From: Emiliania huxleyi CCMP1516
Lineage: Eukaryota > Haptophyta > Isochrysidales > Noelaerhabdaceae
Length of the DNA stretch: 64,000 nt
Direction of reading: 5' to 3'
NCBI RefSeq assembly: GCF_000372725.1
Contig: NW_005199770.1
Location: 2,414,582-2,478,581, forward strand
Within the stretch, counting starts at the first letter, position 1. The number at the start of each line of letters is the position of its first letter. Position numbers and translations under genes: made by a program. The notes beneath the pieces were generated by a model. That model worked only from the letters and a program-made list of their open reading frames with translations. It was not told the origin of the DNA and made no database searches. This document shows, in pieces, positions 52,147 to 59,813 of this stretch.

Positions 52147-52755
52147 CTACTTCCCGGCCCCGTACGACGCGATGAAGAAGAGAGGCACAAAGACTGAGAG
52201 CGCAGACACGTAGTATATCGGGTTCTTCCAGGTCGTCGGGTTGAGCGTGATCTTCACCATCTTGTTGCCGAGCTTGCCGGCCGCCTCGGCGCTGCCGAAA
52301 TTCTTGTCGAAGGCCTTCTCCAGCTTTGTCGGCTCCTCCACCCGGGGCTCGCGCGATATCACCGCTCGGCTTACGCCGATCCGCACCTCATCGGGCGCGG
52401 CTCCGAGCGCCGCCATCACGCCGTCGAACCCCATCGCAGCGACGCTCTCCCCCATCACACTGCGGATGATGTCGCCCGGCTTGAGCATCGCCGCCGCGGA
52501 CCCGTCCTCCTGGAGCGCCTTCACCTTCACCGCCGGCGCCTGGCCAGTGGCAACGACCTCCACAAGCATGGCGCCGAGCCGCTTACGCAGCGTCACGTCC
52601 AGCGTGTCCCACCGGCGAAAGTAGTCGAACGCATCGTCCGACTTGACGAGGACCTGCATCGCAACGCCGATCCTCGTTCGGCGGGCAGTGGCGAGGAGGA
52701 TCGCGGAGGCCGCCGGGCGTACGAACAGCAGAAGTAGCGACACTGGAGGCCCCAT
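52147..52755 (-). CDS. PDZ-like domain protein with signal peptide and C-terminal anchor
   Basis: Start ATG at 52755 gives about 202 residues. Residues 1-22 are hydrophobic (MGPPVSLLLLFVRPAASAILLA). The middle (AMLVEVVATGQAPAVKVKAL, DGSAAAMLKPGDIIRSVMGE, EVRIGVSRAV) has the GDxIxxV core of PDZ domains. A single C-terminal TM follows (NPIYYVSALSVFVPLFFIAS). A signal peptide followed by Ser/Arg residues suits plastid or secretory targeting in algae with secondary plastids. The frame continues to 52989, but that extension is repeat R1 (52818-52905), so I excluded it. Confidence 0.6.
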   Translation of the reverse strand: MGPPVSLLLLFVRPAASAILLATARRTRIGVAMQVLVKSDDAFDYFRRWDTLDVTLRKRLGAMLVEVVATGQAPAVKVKALQEDGSAAAMLKPGDIIRSVMGESVAAMGFDGVMAALGAAPDEVRIGVSRAVISREPRVEEPTKLEKAFDKNFGSAEAAGKLGNKMVKITLNPTTWKNPIYYVSALSVFVPLFFIASYGAGK

Positions 52756-52817
52756 TGCTTCAATGCGCGTTGGCACCGTGTGGGCACGCCGGAAAAAATA
52801 AGAAAGAAGAAGCACAG

Positions 52818-52905
52818 TAGGTAGGTAGGTAGAAAGGTGAAGAACAGTTAGGCTCGGACTGGACACCAACGCGGTATGGGTGGACGCTGGACAGATGATG
52901 ACGAC
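52818..52905 (+). repeat. Dispersed repeat R1, copy 4
   Basis: GGTAGGTAGGTAGAAAGGTG followed by the GGACTGGACACCAACGCGG core and TGGACGCTGGACAGATGATG; the most complete copy. Confidence 0.8.
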
Positions 52906-53176
52906 ACGCACGAGCGACACACAGACACAAACAAGCTCACAAGACACACAGCCAGCTGGCTGCCACACACCCTGAGTTGGCGTACACATAACTCAAGGCC
53001 ACATCCTCCCTGTCGCCCCCCCCAGCACTCCAAGGTGCCAAGAGAAACAAACAAGGGCACAACGACACAACAGACGACAGGAAGTGACATGTGAGGCTAG
53101 AGCAGCATGCTCCACCTCTAGCAATCTCTCCGGCCGGCGAGGCATGGGCGAGACCGTATGTGGGGTCTAGTGAGGT

Positions 53177-53183
53177 GTCTTTA
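53177..53183 (+). promoter_or_regulatory. Candidate TATA element of the OPR-like gene
   Basis: TTTATAAG lies about 95 bp before the chosen ATG at 53275. This disfavours the longer frame starting at 53206. Confidence 0.35.
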
Positions 53184-53274
53184 TAAGCACACCTTGTAAA
53201 AAGCAGTGAAAAAAGAAATCACAGCCGGCCCCGCACTCCCCCACTCTCAGCTGCGCGTTCTTCGAGCAGAGTGC

Positions 53275-55014
53275 ATGCTCTTCCTCTCCCTCTTCGGTGC
53301 CCTGAACCCGCCTCCACTGCGGCTCGGGCCGCCCCAGCAGCTCCTCGTCATGACGGGTGGTGTGCGTGGTGGAGGGCGAGCACGGCGACGAGGCGGGAGC
53401 GACGGCCGTGGCAGAAGACCCGCCGTCCGTCCGCCTGCAAAATTGCTCACCGCCTCTCTCGCCCGAGCCGAGAGCGCGTCGGAGGTGCTGCGGCTGCACG
53501 CGGAGCACGGAAGCGCCTTCAACGAGATTCACTTGGCGACTTGCTGGTCGAGGCTTGCCAGCACCTCCCAAAAGGAAGGGCGGGCGTCGTCCGCCGGTGA
53601 TCTCGCGCCGCTGCGCCAGCAGACGGTCGTCCTCGCAGACACGCTCGGGCCACGCGCGATCGCGAGCACTGCGCACGCGCTCGCGCGCCTCGGGCACTTT
53701 AGCGGTGCTGGCACAAGCGATGGCGACGAGTGGGACGCACTTTGGCGAGCTCTGGGCGTCGCGGCAGCGCTCCGCGTGACCGAGGAGGGCGGAGCCGCCT
53801 TTGGTCCGCAGGGGCTTTCCCTCACAGCCTGGGCCTTTGCCAAGGCGAGCGCGGGGCAGGCGCCGCCGCAGGCGCTGCTCGACGCGATCGCCGTCGCTGC
53901 CATCCCGCGCCTGCACGAGTTCAAGGCGCAGGAGCTCGCCAACCTGGCTTGGGCGTACGGCAAGAGCGAGCACGCCGCTCCTGCACTGCTCGACGCCATC
54001 GCCGCGGCCGCGTCCCCGCGCCTGGACGACTTCAAATCGCAGGAGCTCGCCAATCTGGCTTGGGCGTACGGCAAGAGCGAGCACGCCGCTCCTGCACTGC
54101 TCGACAAAATCGCCGCAGCCGCCACGCCGCGGCTCGGCGAGTTCCAGCCGCAGGGGCTCGCAAACACGGCGTGGGCGTTCGCGAAAGCGGGGCATCCGGC
54201 GCCAAGCCTCTTCGAGGCGATCACGTTGGCGGCGGTGACGCGGCTGGGCTCCTTCAAGCCGCAGGAGCTCGCCAACACGGCGTGGGCGTGCGCGACGGCC
54301 CAGTACGAGGCGCCGCCCTTCTACGAGCAGCTCGCCTACGCCTGCCGGGTCCGCATCTCCGACTTCAACGCGCAGGAGCTCGCCAACACGGCGTGGGCGT
54401 TTGCGAAGCTCGGCCACCCTGCGCCGCGACTGCTCTCCGCCGTCGCCGTCGCCGCCACGCGGCGGGCGGGCGAGCTCAAGCCGCAGGAGCTGGCGTCGAC
54501 GGCATGGAGCTTCGCGGTGGTTGCTACGCCGGCTGCGTGTCGCCACGCCGGCGCTCCTCCTCACAGTCCCTCGCCCTCCTCTCAGGCGGCGAATCACTCT
54601 GCGCCGCTTCTCTTCGACGCCATCGCCCAGGCGGCCGTGCTTCGCGTGGACCAGTTTGGGCCCCGATCGATCGCGCTCACCGCGTGGGCCTTCTCGAGGG
54701 CGTCTCACGCCTCGCCCGCGCTGTTCGACGCCCTCGCCGCACGGGCGACGCCCTTGCTCGACGAGTTCGACGCGCAGGGCCTTGCCAACCTGGCTTGGTC
54801 CTTCGCGGCGGCCGGCCGCCCCGCCACCGCGCTCTTTGATGGCATCGCGGCCGCTGCGGGCCCGCGGCTCGCCGCGGGAGAGTACAAGCCGCAGGAGTTG
54901 GCTTCCACCGCGTGGGCGTTTGCGCAGGTCGGGAGGAATGGCACGGACGAGCTCGTGGCAGCGCTCAGTGTCGAGGCGGCTTGCCTCCAGCTGGACCGGA
55001 TAGAGGTGCTGTGA
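53275..55014 (+). CDS. OPR/Tbc2-type helical repeat protein, probably organellar RNA factor
   Basis: Exons 53275-54516 and 54586-55014. The 69-bp GT-AG intron (GCG|GTGGTT...TCTCAG|GCG) restores a perfect repeat unit. About ten copies of a 38-residue repeat of the form QELANTAWAFAKxGHxAPxLLDAIAxAAxPRLxxFKP fill residues about 170-570. This pattern is shared with Chlamydomonas Tbc2, FASTK-like and other octotricopeptide proteins that bind organellar transcripts. The start is MLFLSLFGALNPPPLRLG, a signal-peptide-like leader followed by a basic, Ser/Gly-rich stretch, as expected for import into a complex plastid. No RAP domain is visible at the C-terminus. Plastid RNA stability or translation is the inferred role. 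Confidence 0.8.
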   Translation: MLFLSLFGALNPPPLRLGPPQQLLVMTGGVRGGGRARRRGGSDGRGRRPAVRPPAKLLTASLARAESASEVLRLHAEHGSAFNEIHLATCWSRLASTSQKEGRASSAGDLAPLRQQTVVLADTLGPRAIASTAHALARLGHFSGAGTSDGDEWDALWRALGVAAALRVTEEGGAAFGPQGLSLTAWAFAKASAGQAPPQALLDAIAVAAIPRLHEFKAQELANLAWAYGKSEHAAPALLDAIAAAASPRLDDFKSQELANLAWAYGKSEHAAPALLDKIAAAATPRLGEFQPQGLANTAWAFAKAGHPAPSLFEAITLAAVTRLGSFKPQELANTAWACATAQYEAPPFYEQLAYACRVRISDFNAQELANTAWAFAKLGHPAPRLLSAVAVAATRRAGELKPQELASTAWSFAVVATPAACRHAGAPPHSPSPSSQAANHSAPLLFDAIAQAAVLRVDQFGPRSIALTAWAFSRASHASPALFDALAARATPLLDEFDAQGLANLAWSFAAAGRPATALFDGIAAAAGPRLAAGEYKPQELASTAWAFAQVGRNGTDELVAALSVEAACLQLDRIEVL

Positions 55015-55503
55015 ACTGTGATATAGTGGCGTCCCAAGTCATTGCAGCACCCAAGACCTTTCGTCTTGTGTCTGCAGTACTTGCTACGTCGTACTCGTTC
55101 TTCTGTCTGCGATGTGTGATGTTCGATGATGGTTGACAGCAAAATTACCCTTACGCGGCGGCTTCACGCTTCATTCAGACGAGGACTGAGTTTATGAGCG
55201 GAGGCGGTGTGTTTTCACAGCTCTCGCTGGACGCGCTGCGGCCTCCCCTTGCGCCTCGAAACGTCTAGGAGGTTGGAGGATGAGCCGGAAACACAGTCAA
55301 TACATCGCCTTTCGTCTACTAAGAAACGCGAGCATCCAAGCCGCCCCCCGCCGCAGCGCACGGTGTTGAGCGGCGGGCGCACCCAAAAAACCGCACCGCT
55401 GAACCAAGAGGGGAGCGCGCTCATTGGCACAAAGCGACGCGGGTGGGCCCTCTCGGCACCCTGCTGTGGGTCGGAGCCTGCCCAGCTAGTTTCGTTCCCT
55501 CCC
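55015..55503. other. Intergenic between convergent genes
   Basis: No gene or repeat that I can support. Confidence 0.4.
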
Positions 55504-56603
55504 TCAGTTGATGTAGTTGCTCAGCCATTTGAAGCCATCGCCGTAGCCCGCGCGCTTCACCACACTGCACATGAAGAGCTCCATCGGCCGAATCCCGTTC
55601 AGCGCAACCTGGCGCGAGGGCGGGCAGAGGGGCTGAGTCCCGACGATCGGCGATACGGCGCGCGAGCTGGATGCAGCGCGCCTTGCCCTTGCCGGTCGTC
55701 AGGTGGTGCAGGCCGAGCTCCACCCGCAGCTCGTCCTAATTGTGACATGAAGCCGCCTCCGCCGCCATACTTCCGCGCCGGCGGCGGCGCGTGCCAGGGT
55801 GCGGCGCGGCCGCGCGCACGGAGCGAGGGTCGCGGGTGTGTCGCTGAGGCGCGCGTGTCGGTGAGGCGCGCCTCGGACGCCGCGCGGCCGAGGTCAATCT
55901 TGTTCCCGAGGATGAGGAATGGCACGTCGTGGAGCTCCTCGCAGCTCAGCAGCTGGTCGAGCTCCTTCTTCGACTCGCAAAAGCGCTCTGCGTGATTGCA
56001 CGGGCCACGGGCGGCGCGACTGTGAGCGGGAGGCGAGGGGAGGCGGAGCCACGGGCGCGCGCCGCACCGCGGTCGTGTGCGTCCACGAGGAAGACAATCG
56101 CATCCACTTGCGGAAAGTAATCCTTCCACACGCGCCTGCCAGCCGCGGGCGCGGTGGATCAAGGAGCGCGAGTGGGTGCAGGCGAGTGGGTGCAGGCGGG
56201 CGGGCGCAGGCGGCGCGGCGCGGCGCACCGAGCGATCTCGTGGCCTCCCAAGTCAAAGGTCCGGAACTTGATCTTGGCGATCGAGAGCTCCTCCGATGCT
56301 GCGGCGCGTGCGGAGGCTGGCTCAGTAAGGGGCGGCCGGGGGAGCGCGTGACGGCGCCGCGGCAGTGCGCACTCGGGTGCTGGGTGGGGTTGTGCTGCGA
56401 GAGGCGCTCGTCCTTGAGCATGTGCAGCAGCGTCGTCTTCCCAGCATTGTCCAACCCGAGGAAGAGGATCTTTGCGTTCTTGTGCGCGAGGCCTACACTC
56501 AGCAGCGCGCTGTCGGGTCTGTGCGCGCCCGGTCTGTGCCAGGAGAGGGCGCCGGCGCACCCAAGCTGTTGAGCATGTCCCACACCCAGTTGATGAGGAA
56601 CAT
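55504..56603 (-). CDS. SAR1: SAR1 small GTPase of the COPII coat
   Basis: SAR1 starts COPII vesicle budding at ER exit sites. Seven exons: 56603-56561, 56492-56373, 56298-56229, 56135-56068, 55987-55872, 55735-55682, 55608-55504. They give 191 residues, the usual length. Motifs: [12 protein letters not shown]-terminal helix, [11 protein letters not shown]-loop, [13 protein letters not shown] switch I region, [12 protein letters not shown] switch [19 protein letters not shown] and [18 protein letters not shown]. Introns 1-4 are GT-AG (GTGCGC or GTGCGG); introns 5 and 6 are GC-AG (GAG|GCGCGC and AAG|GCGCGC). Each border is fixed by the protein alignment, so this gene is the best evidence for GC donors here. 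An AATTCTTTTC motif (56887-56878) lies upstream on the same strand. Confidence 0.93.
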
Positions 56604-57261
56604 GGCGGCCGCAGCAGAGCCTGTGGCGCGGGGCAGCACGACGCGCTGAGCCTCTCTTGCTCTTGCTTGGGTGGCTGCGTGCAGGATGCGATCCGCCGCA
56701 GACGGCTCTTCCCCCTCGACCCGCGGCCGCGGAGGCCGAGCAGGCGCCGACCGGGCCATCTCGGGGTGACTGTGCGCAGCTTCTGCCGATGGGTGCGCGG
56801 CCTCGCGGATCTACGGTGCGGCGCGAGCCTTGCGATGCTGCGCGCCGAACAAACGTGAACTCTGTGCGCCTTAGCAAGAAAAGAATTTTTCGGCTCACGC
56901 CAACGTCCCCACCCCACCCCGCACGTGTCCCTTGTCAGGAGCAGGAGAGCCCCACCTGTCCCCCTGATCGTTCTTCCAAAATCCTGCTCGTGCAGGTGGG
57001 GACCCTGTCCTCGTCCCATCCCTCGTTTGGCGTGTCTGTTTTCTTTCTTTCTTTACCCCACCCCGCACGCAGCAGACAGACACACTAACTGGTTGGAACA
57101 TGCCCAAACAAAAAGCGGGCAGATGCAATCTGTGAGGCAGTGTGGATTACGCAAAATTTTATACACACGCGCCGTCGAGCAGCCGCGCGAAAGCCAGCCC
57201 ATGTGCCATGAGCATGACAGCCTGGGGGCACAGGGATCGGACCCACGTAAAAGGGTCCACA
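56604..57261. promoter_or_regulatory. Divergent promoter region of SAR1 and the coiled-coil protein
   Basis: AATTCTTTTC on the minus strand (56887-56878) faces SAR1. A CTTT-tailed repeat copy (56978-57058) and TTTTATACAC (57158) face the plus-strand gene. Confidence 0.4.
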
Positions 57262-58498
57262 ATGACCGAAGCTGACCCAGCAGCAAGCGTCGACGAGGAA
57301 TGGGCTCACGTGTCAAACGCCGAGGGCTACGCATGGCTCCTACCAGTGGACGAAGACACGCATGACGACGTGCCTCCGTGTCCCGAAGGGGTTGGCACGG
57401 TGCTGCCGCCAGCGGACGACGATGCGCATGGCGTGCCACCGTGGATCCGAGAGGCCGAAGAGAGCCTGCAGTCGCCCAGCGTCTCCAGCAGCGACGAGCC
57501 AGGCGGCGGTGCCGAGCGGCGGTCTGTGGCAGATCCGCCAATCGACGCGCACAGAGAAGAGACATCGCCGCCATTGCAGTCCCAGCACGCGCACAAACCC
57601 AAGAGCAGACTTCCGGCATCGCTCGTGATTGTGGCCATGATGGCGCTCCTGGTGGGTGGGCTTGAGCTCCACATGCTCTCGCGCGTTTCCGCCGTCGGAG
57701 ATGCCTGCAGCGGCCTCGTGGGCAGCGTGCGCTTGGAATGCGGCTCCGTGAGTGCATCTTCGTTCACGGAGGGAAAACAGACCCCGACGAGCTTGTGGCG
57801 TGCGATGATTCGCCAGGTCGCAGAGGCAAGGGGCGAGGCCGAGGAGGCGAGGAAGGCGCTGCACGAGAAGACGGCAAGCCCTGAGAGGTTGATGATGGGG
57901 CTGTGGCCGATGTCTGTGGAACGTCGACTTTCCCGCCTCTATAGGACGCCCTGAGGGCCGCTGAGTCCGGGCTCAAGCAGGAACTCTCGGACGCCCAGCG
58001 CCTCTTGCTGTCGAACGCGCAGCGACATCGGCAGGCGCTGGCCGAGGTCCAAGAACTGCGGATTGCGCTGAAGCAGGTTGAGGGCGAGCGGCTCGAGGTG
58101 TCGCTAAAGGCGGCCGCCGCGACACGCTCTGCGGAGGCGAGCGAACAAGCGCGGCGGGACGAACGCACAAGCTGGAAGTGGCGAATCGACGAGCAGGCGC
58201 CTGACAGCAGCATAGCAGTGGGTAGAATGGGCTGGCCTTCGTGAATGAGATTTCCCCCGCGCTCCTGCAGGCGCGCCTTCTCGAACGGCAGCGGGAGGAG
58301 CTCGAGGCGTCCCGCCAGCAAATTCGACTTATGCAGCGCAAGTCATCCACGCAGGACCCCAAGCACAAGACGAATGGCGGCGAGCCGCGAGACCGGCAAT
58401 CGCGCGGGCGCCCGCGCCCCCGTGGCTTGGCAAGCGGCTGGTGGGAGGAGATGCTGTGGGATCTGCCGAGCGTCTCGTGCCCTTTCTCCAGGGTCTAG
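57262..58498 (+). CDS. Membrane-anchored coiled-coil protein, unknown family
   Basis: Exons 57262-57873, 57945-58196 and 58271-58498. Exon 1 encodes an acidic N-terminus (EADPAASVDEEWAHVSNAEG), a TM segment (LPASLVIVAMMALLVGGLEL) and the start of a coiled coil. Exon 2 is coiled coil (ALRAAESGLKQELSDAQRLL, LAEVQELRIALKQVEGERLE). Exon 3 continues it (ARLLERQREELEASRQQIRL) and ends in a basic tail. Intron 2 is GC-AG (CAG|GCGCCT...CTGCAG|GCGCGC) with CAGGCGC at both borders. Intron 1 appears to be GC-AG as well (ACG|GCAAGC...CTATAG|GAC). The frame begins at 57142, but a TATA-like TTTTATACAC at 57158 suggests the later ATG. Tethering or golgin-like roles are possible; none is shown. Confidence 0.55.
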
Positions 58499-58800
58499 GC
58501 GGTCCTTTTCACTTTTCGGGGGGCGGCCCCCCCCCCCCCCCCCCAACCACCCCACCACCACCGCCGCCGCCGCCAGAGGTGTGATGGGTGCGGTCGGTTC
58601 GCCCTGCGTCAGCCCAAGCAGCGTGTGTGCTTGTGCTGCCCCGCTCTGTGGCTGTGTGTGTGAGGCAGCGCGGTCAGTGCGTTTTTTTTGTGCGTTTTGG
58701 TGCAGCTGGCTGCTCTCTTTTAGTGCTGCGCGGAGAGGGTGCCGTGTGATCCTTGTTTATCTCCGACTCTCTGTGTCGTAATATAAAAACAAACCATTGC
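58499..58800. other. Short intergenic, poly-C tract
   Basis: Homopolymer C (58528-58546) and a TGTGTGTG-rich stretch. No gene. Confidence 0.4.
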
Positions 58801-58818
58801 ATGCCGCCTCCCCAGAGA

Positions 58819-59757
58819 CTAGAGCGTCGCATTCAGCACCGTGCCGCTGCTGCCACCGAGCAAGGCCTCCTTGGAGTAGCTGCGCAAGGAGTCAATCAAC
58901 ATCGACCGCTCCACGTGATCGAGCGCCCAGCAAGTGTACAACGACCCGCCTGAGTGGACATTGGAGGTGTTTTATGCGTAGGGTGGATGTGTGCACGCCA
59001 GGCGAGTGGTCTGGCTGCCCTTCATCTCGACAGTAAAGGACGCCGCGTCCTCGCCCCGAGCCGCCTCGCCTGGAGCAAAGCGAGTGGGTAAATGCGCGCG
59101 CCTTGCCAACCCTGTCGCCAGGCAGCCTCACCGCGTGACTGCGGCAGCTCCCGAATTGCCTTGAGCTCCACCAGCCTGAGGCGCGCCACCTAGGCAGAGG
59201 AGAGGAGCCGAGTCCAGGTGGTGGTAGATCGGCCGACGCTGCCCCGTGTGCGCGGAGCTGCACCTCGCGAAAGCCGTTGCGAACCAGGTTCGGTCGACAA
59301 ATGAGGAGGACGGGGTCGCGGTCGCCAGTGAACAAGTACCAGCGACAGGTGCGCCGGCGCCGGAACCCGCCGCCGCGCATGTCGACCTACCGCATCGACA
59401 CGGCCCGTCGCACACCACACGGAGCGAGCGCGTGCGCGACTCAGAGCGGTGCCGTCGCTACTCAGTGCAACTCACCTCGGACTCGAGTGCAAGGAAGCGC
59501 GATGCCGTGAGCAAGTCGGAAGAGGCTGTGTGCACCTCCCGCAGCAGGACCTCTGCCGCGCGCCGCTGCTGCGCCTGCCGGCGCACTTCCTCGTTGATCG
59601 AGCTCACGACCTTCTCGACCGCATCAAACGCGGTGGCAAACGGTGCGCCCAGCGCGGCACTGCCCTCGCACTTGGACGCCTCCCTGAAGAGGAGCGGGTA
59701 CGCGCACCTGCAAGGGAAATGGCACGTCGTGGGACGGTGGAATTCTCGTTTCGCCAC
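58819..59757 (-). CDS. Unrecognised four-exon gene, divergent from the PARP gene
   Basis: Exons about 59757-59476, 59189-59132, 59069-59019 and 58949-58819. Joined, they read TAFDAVEKVVSSINEEVRRQ, LLREVHTASSDLLTASRFLA, LESE + VARLRLVELKAIRELPQSR, GEAARGEDAASFTVEMKG, GSLYTCWALDHVERSMLIDS and LRSYSKEALLGGSSGTVLNATL. Introns: GAG|GTGAGT, G|GTGAGG and a GC-AG intron (AAGG|GC). Frame is kept at each junction, and the mixed composition is clearly protein-like. The N-terminus is uncertain: an acceptor (CCCTTGCAG) lies at about 59710, so an upstream exon may replace MAKREFHRP. I do not recognise the family; mostly helical. Confidence 0.55.
59740..59752 (+). promoter_or_regulatory. AATTCTCGTTTC motif upstream of the PARP gene
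   Basis: A variant of the AATTCTTTTC motif, about 70 bp before the ATG at 59814, in the head-to-head region. Confidence 0.35.
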
Positions 59758-59813
59758 GGTTCAACCCTCGCTCCCGCTCCGCAGCTGCCGCTGGCAGGCT
59801 CCTGGCTTCCGAT

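Noticed and set aside
52756-52989. N-terminal extension of the PDZ-like protein
   Set aside because: The extension is encoded by dispersed repeat R1, and the hydrophobic leader begins at the downstream ATG.
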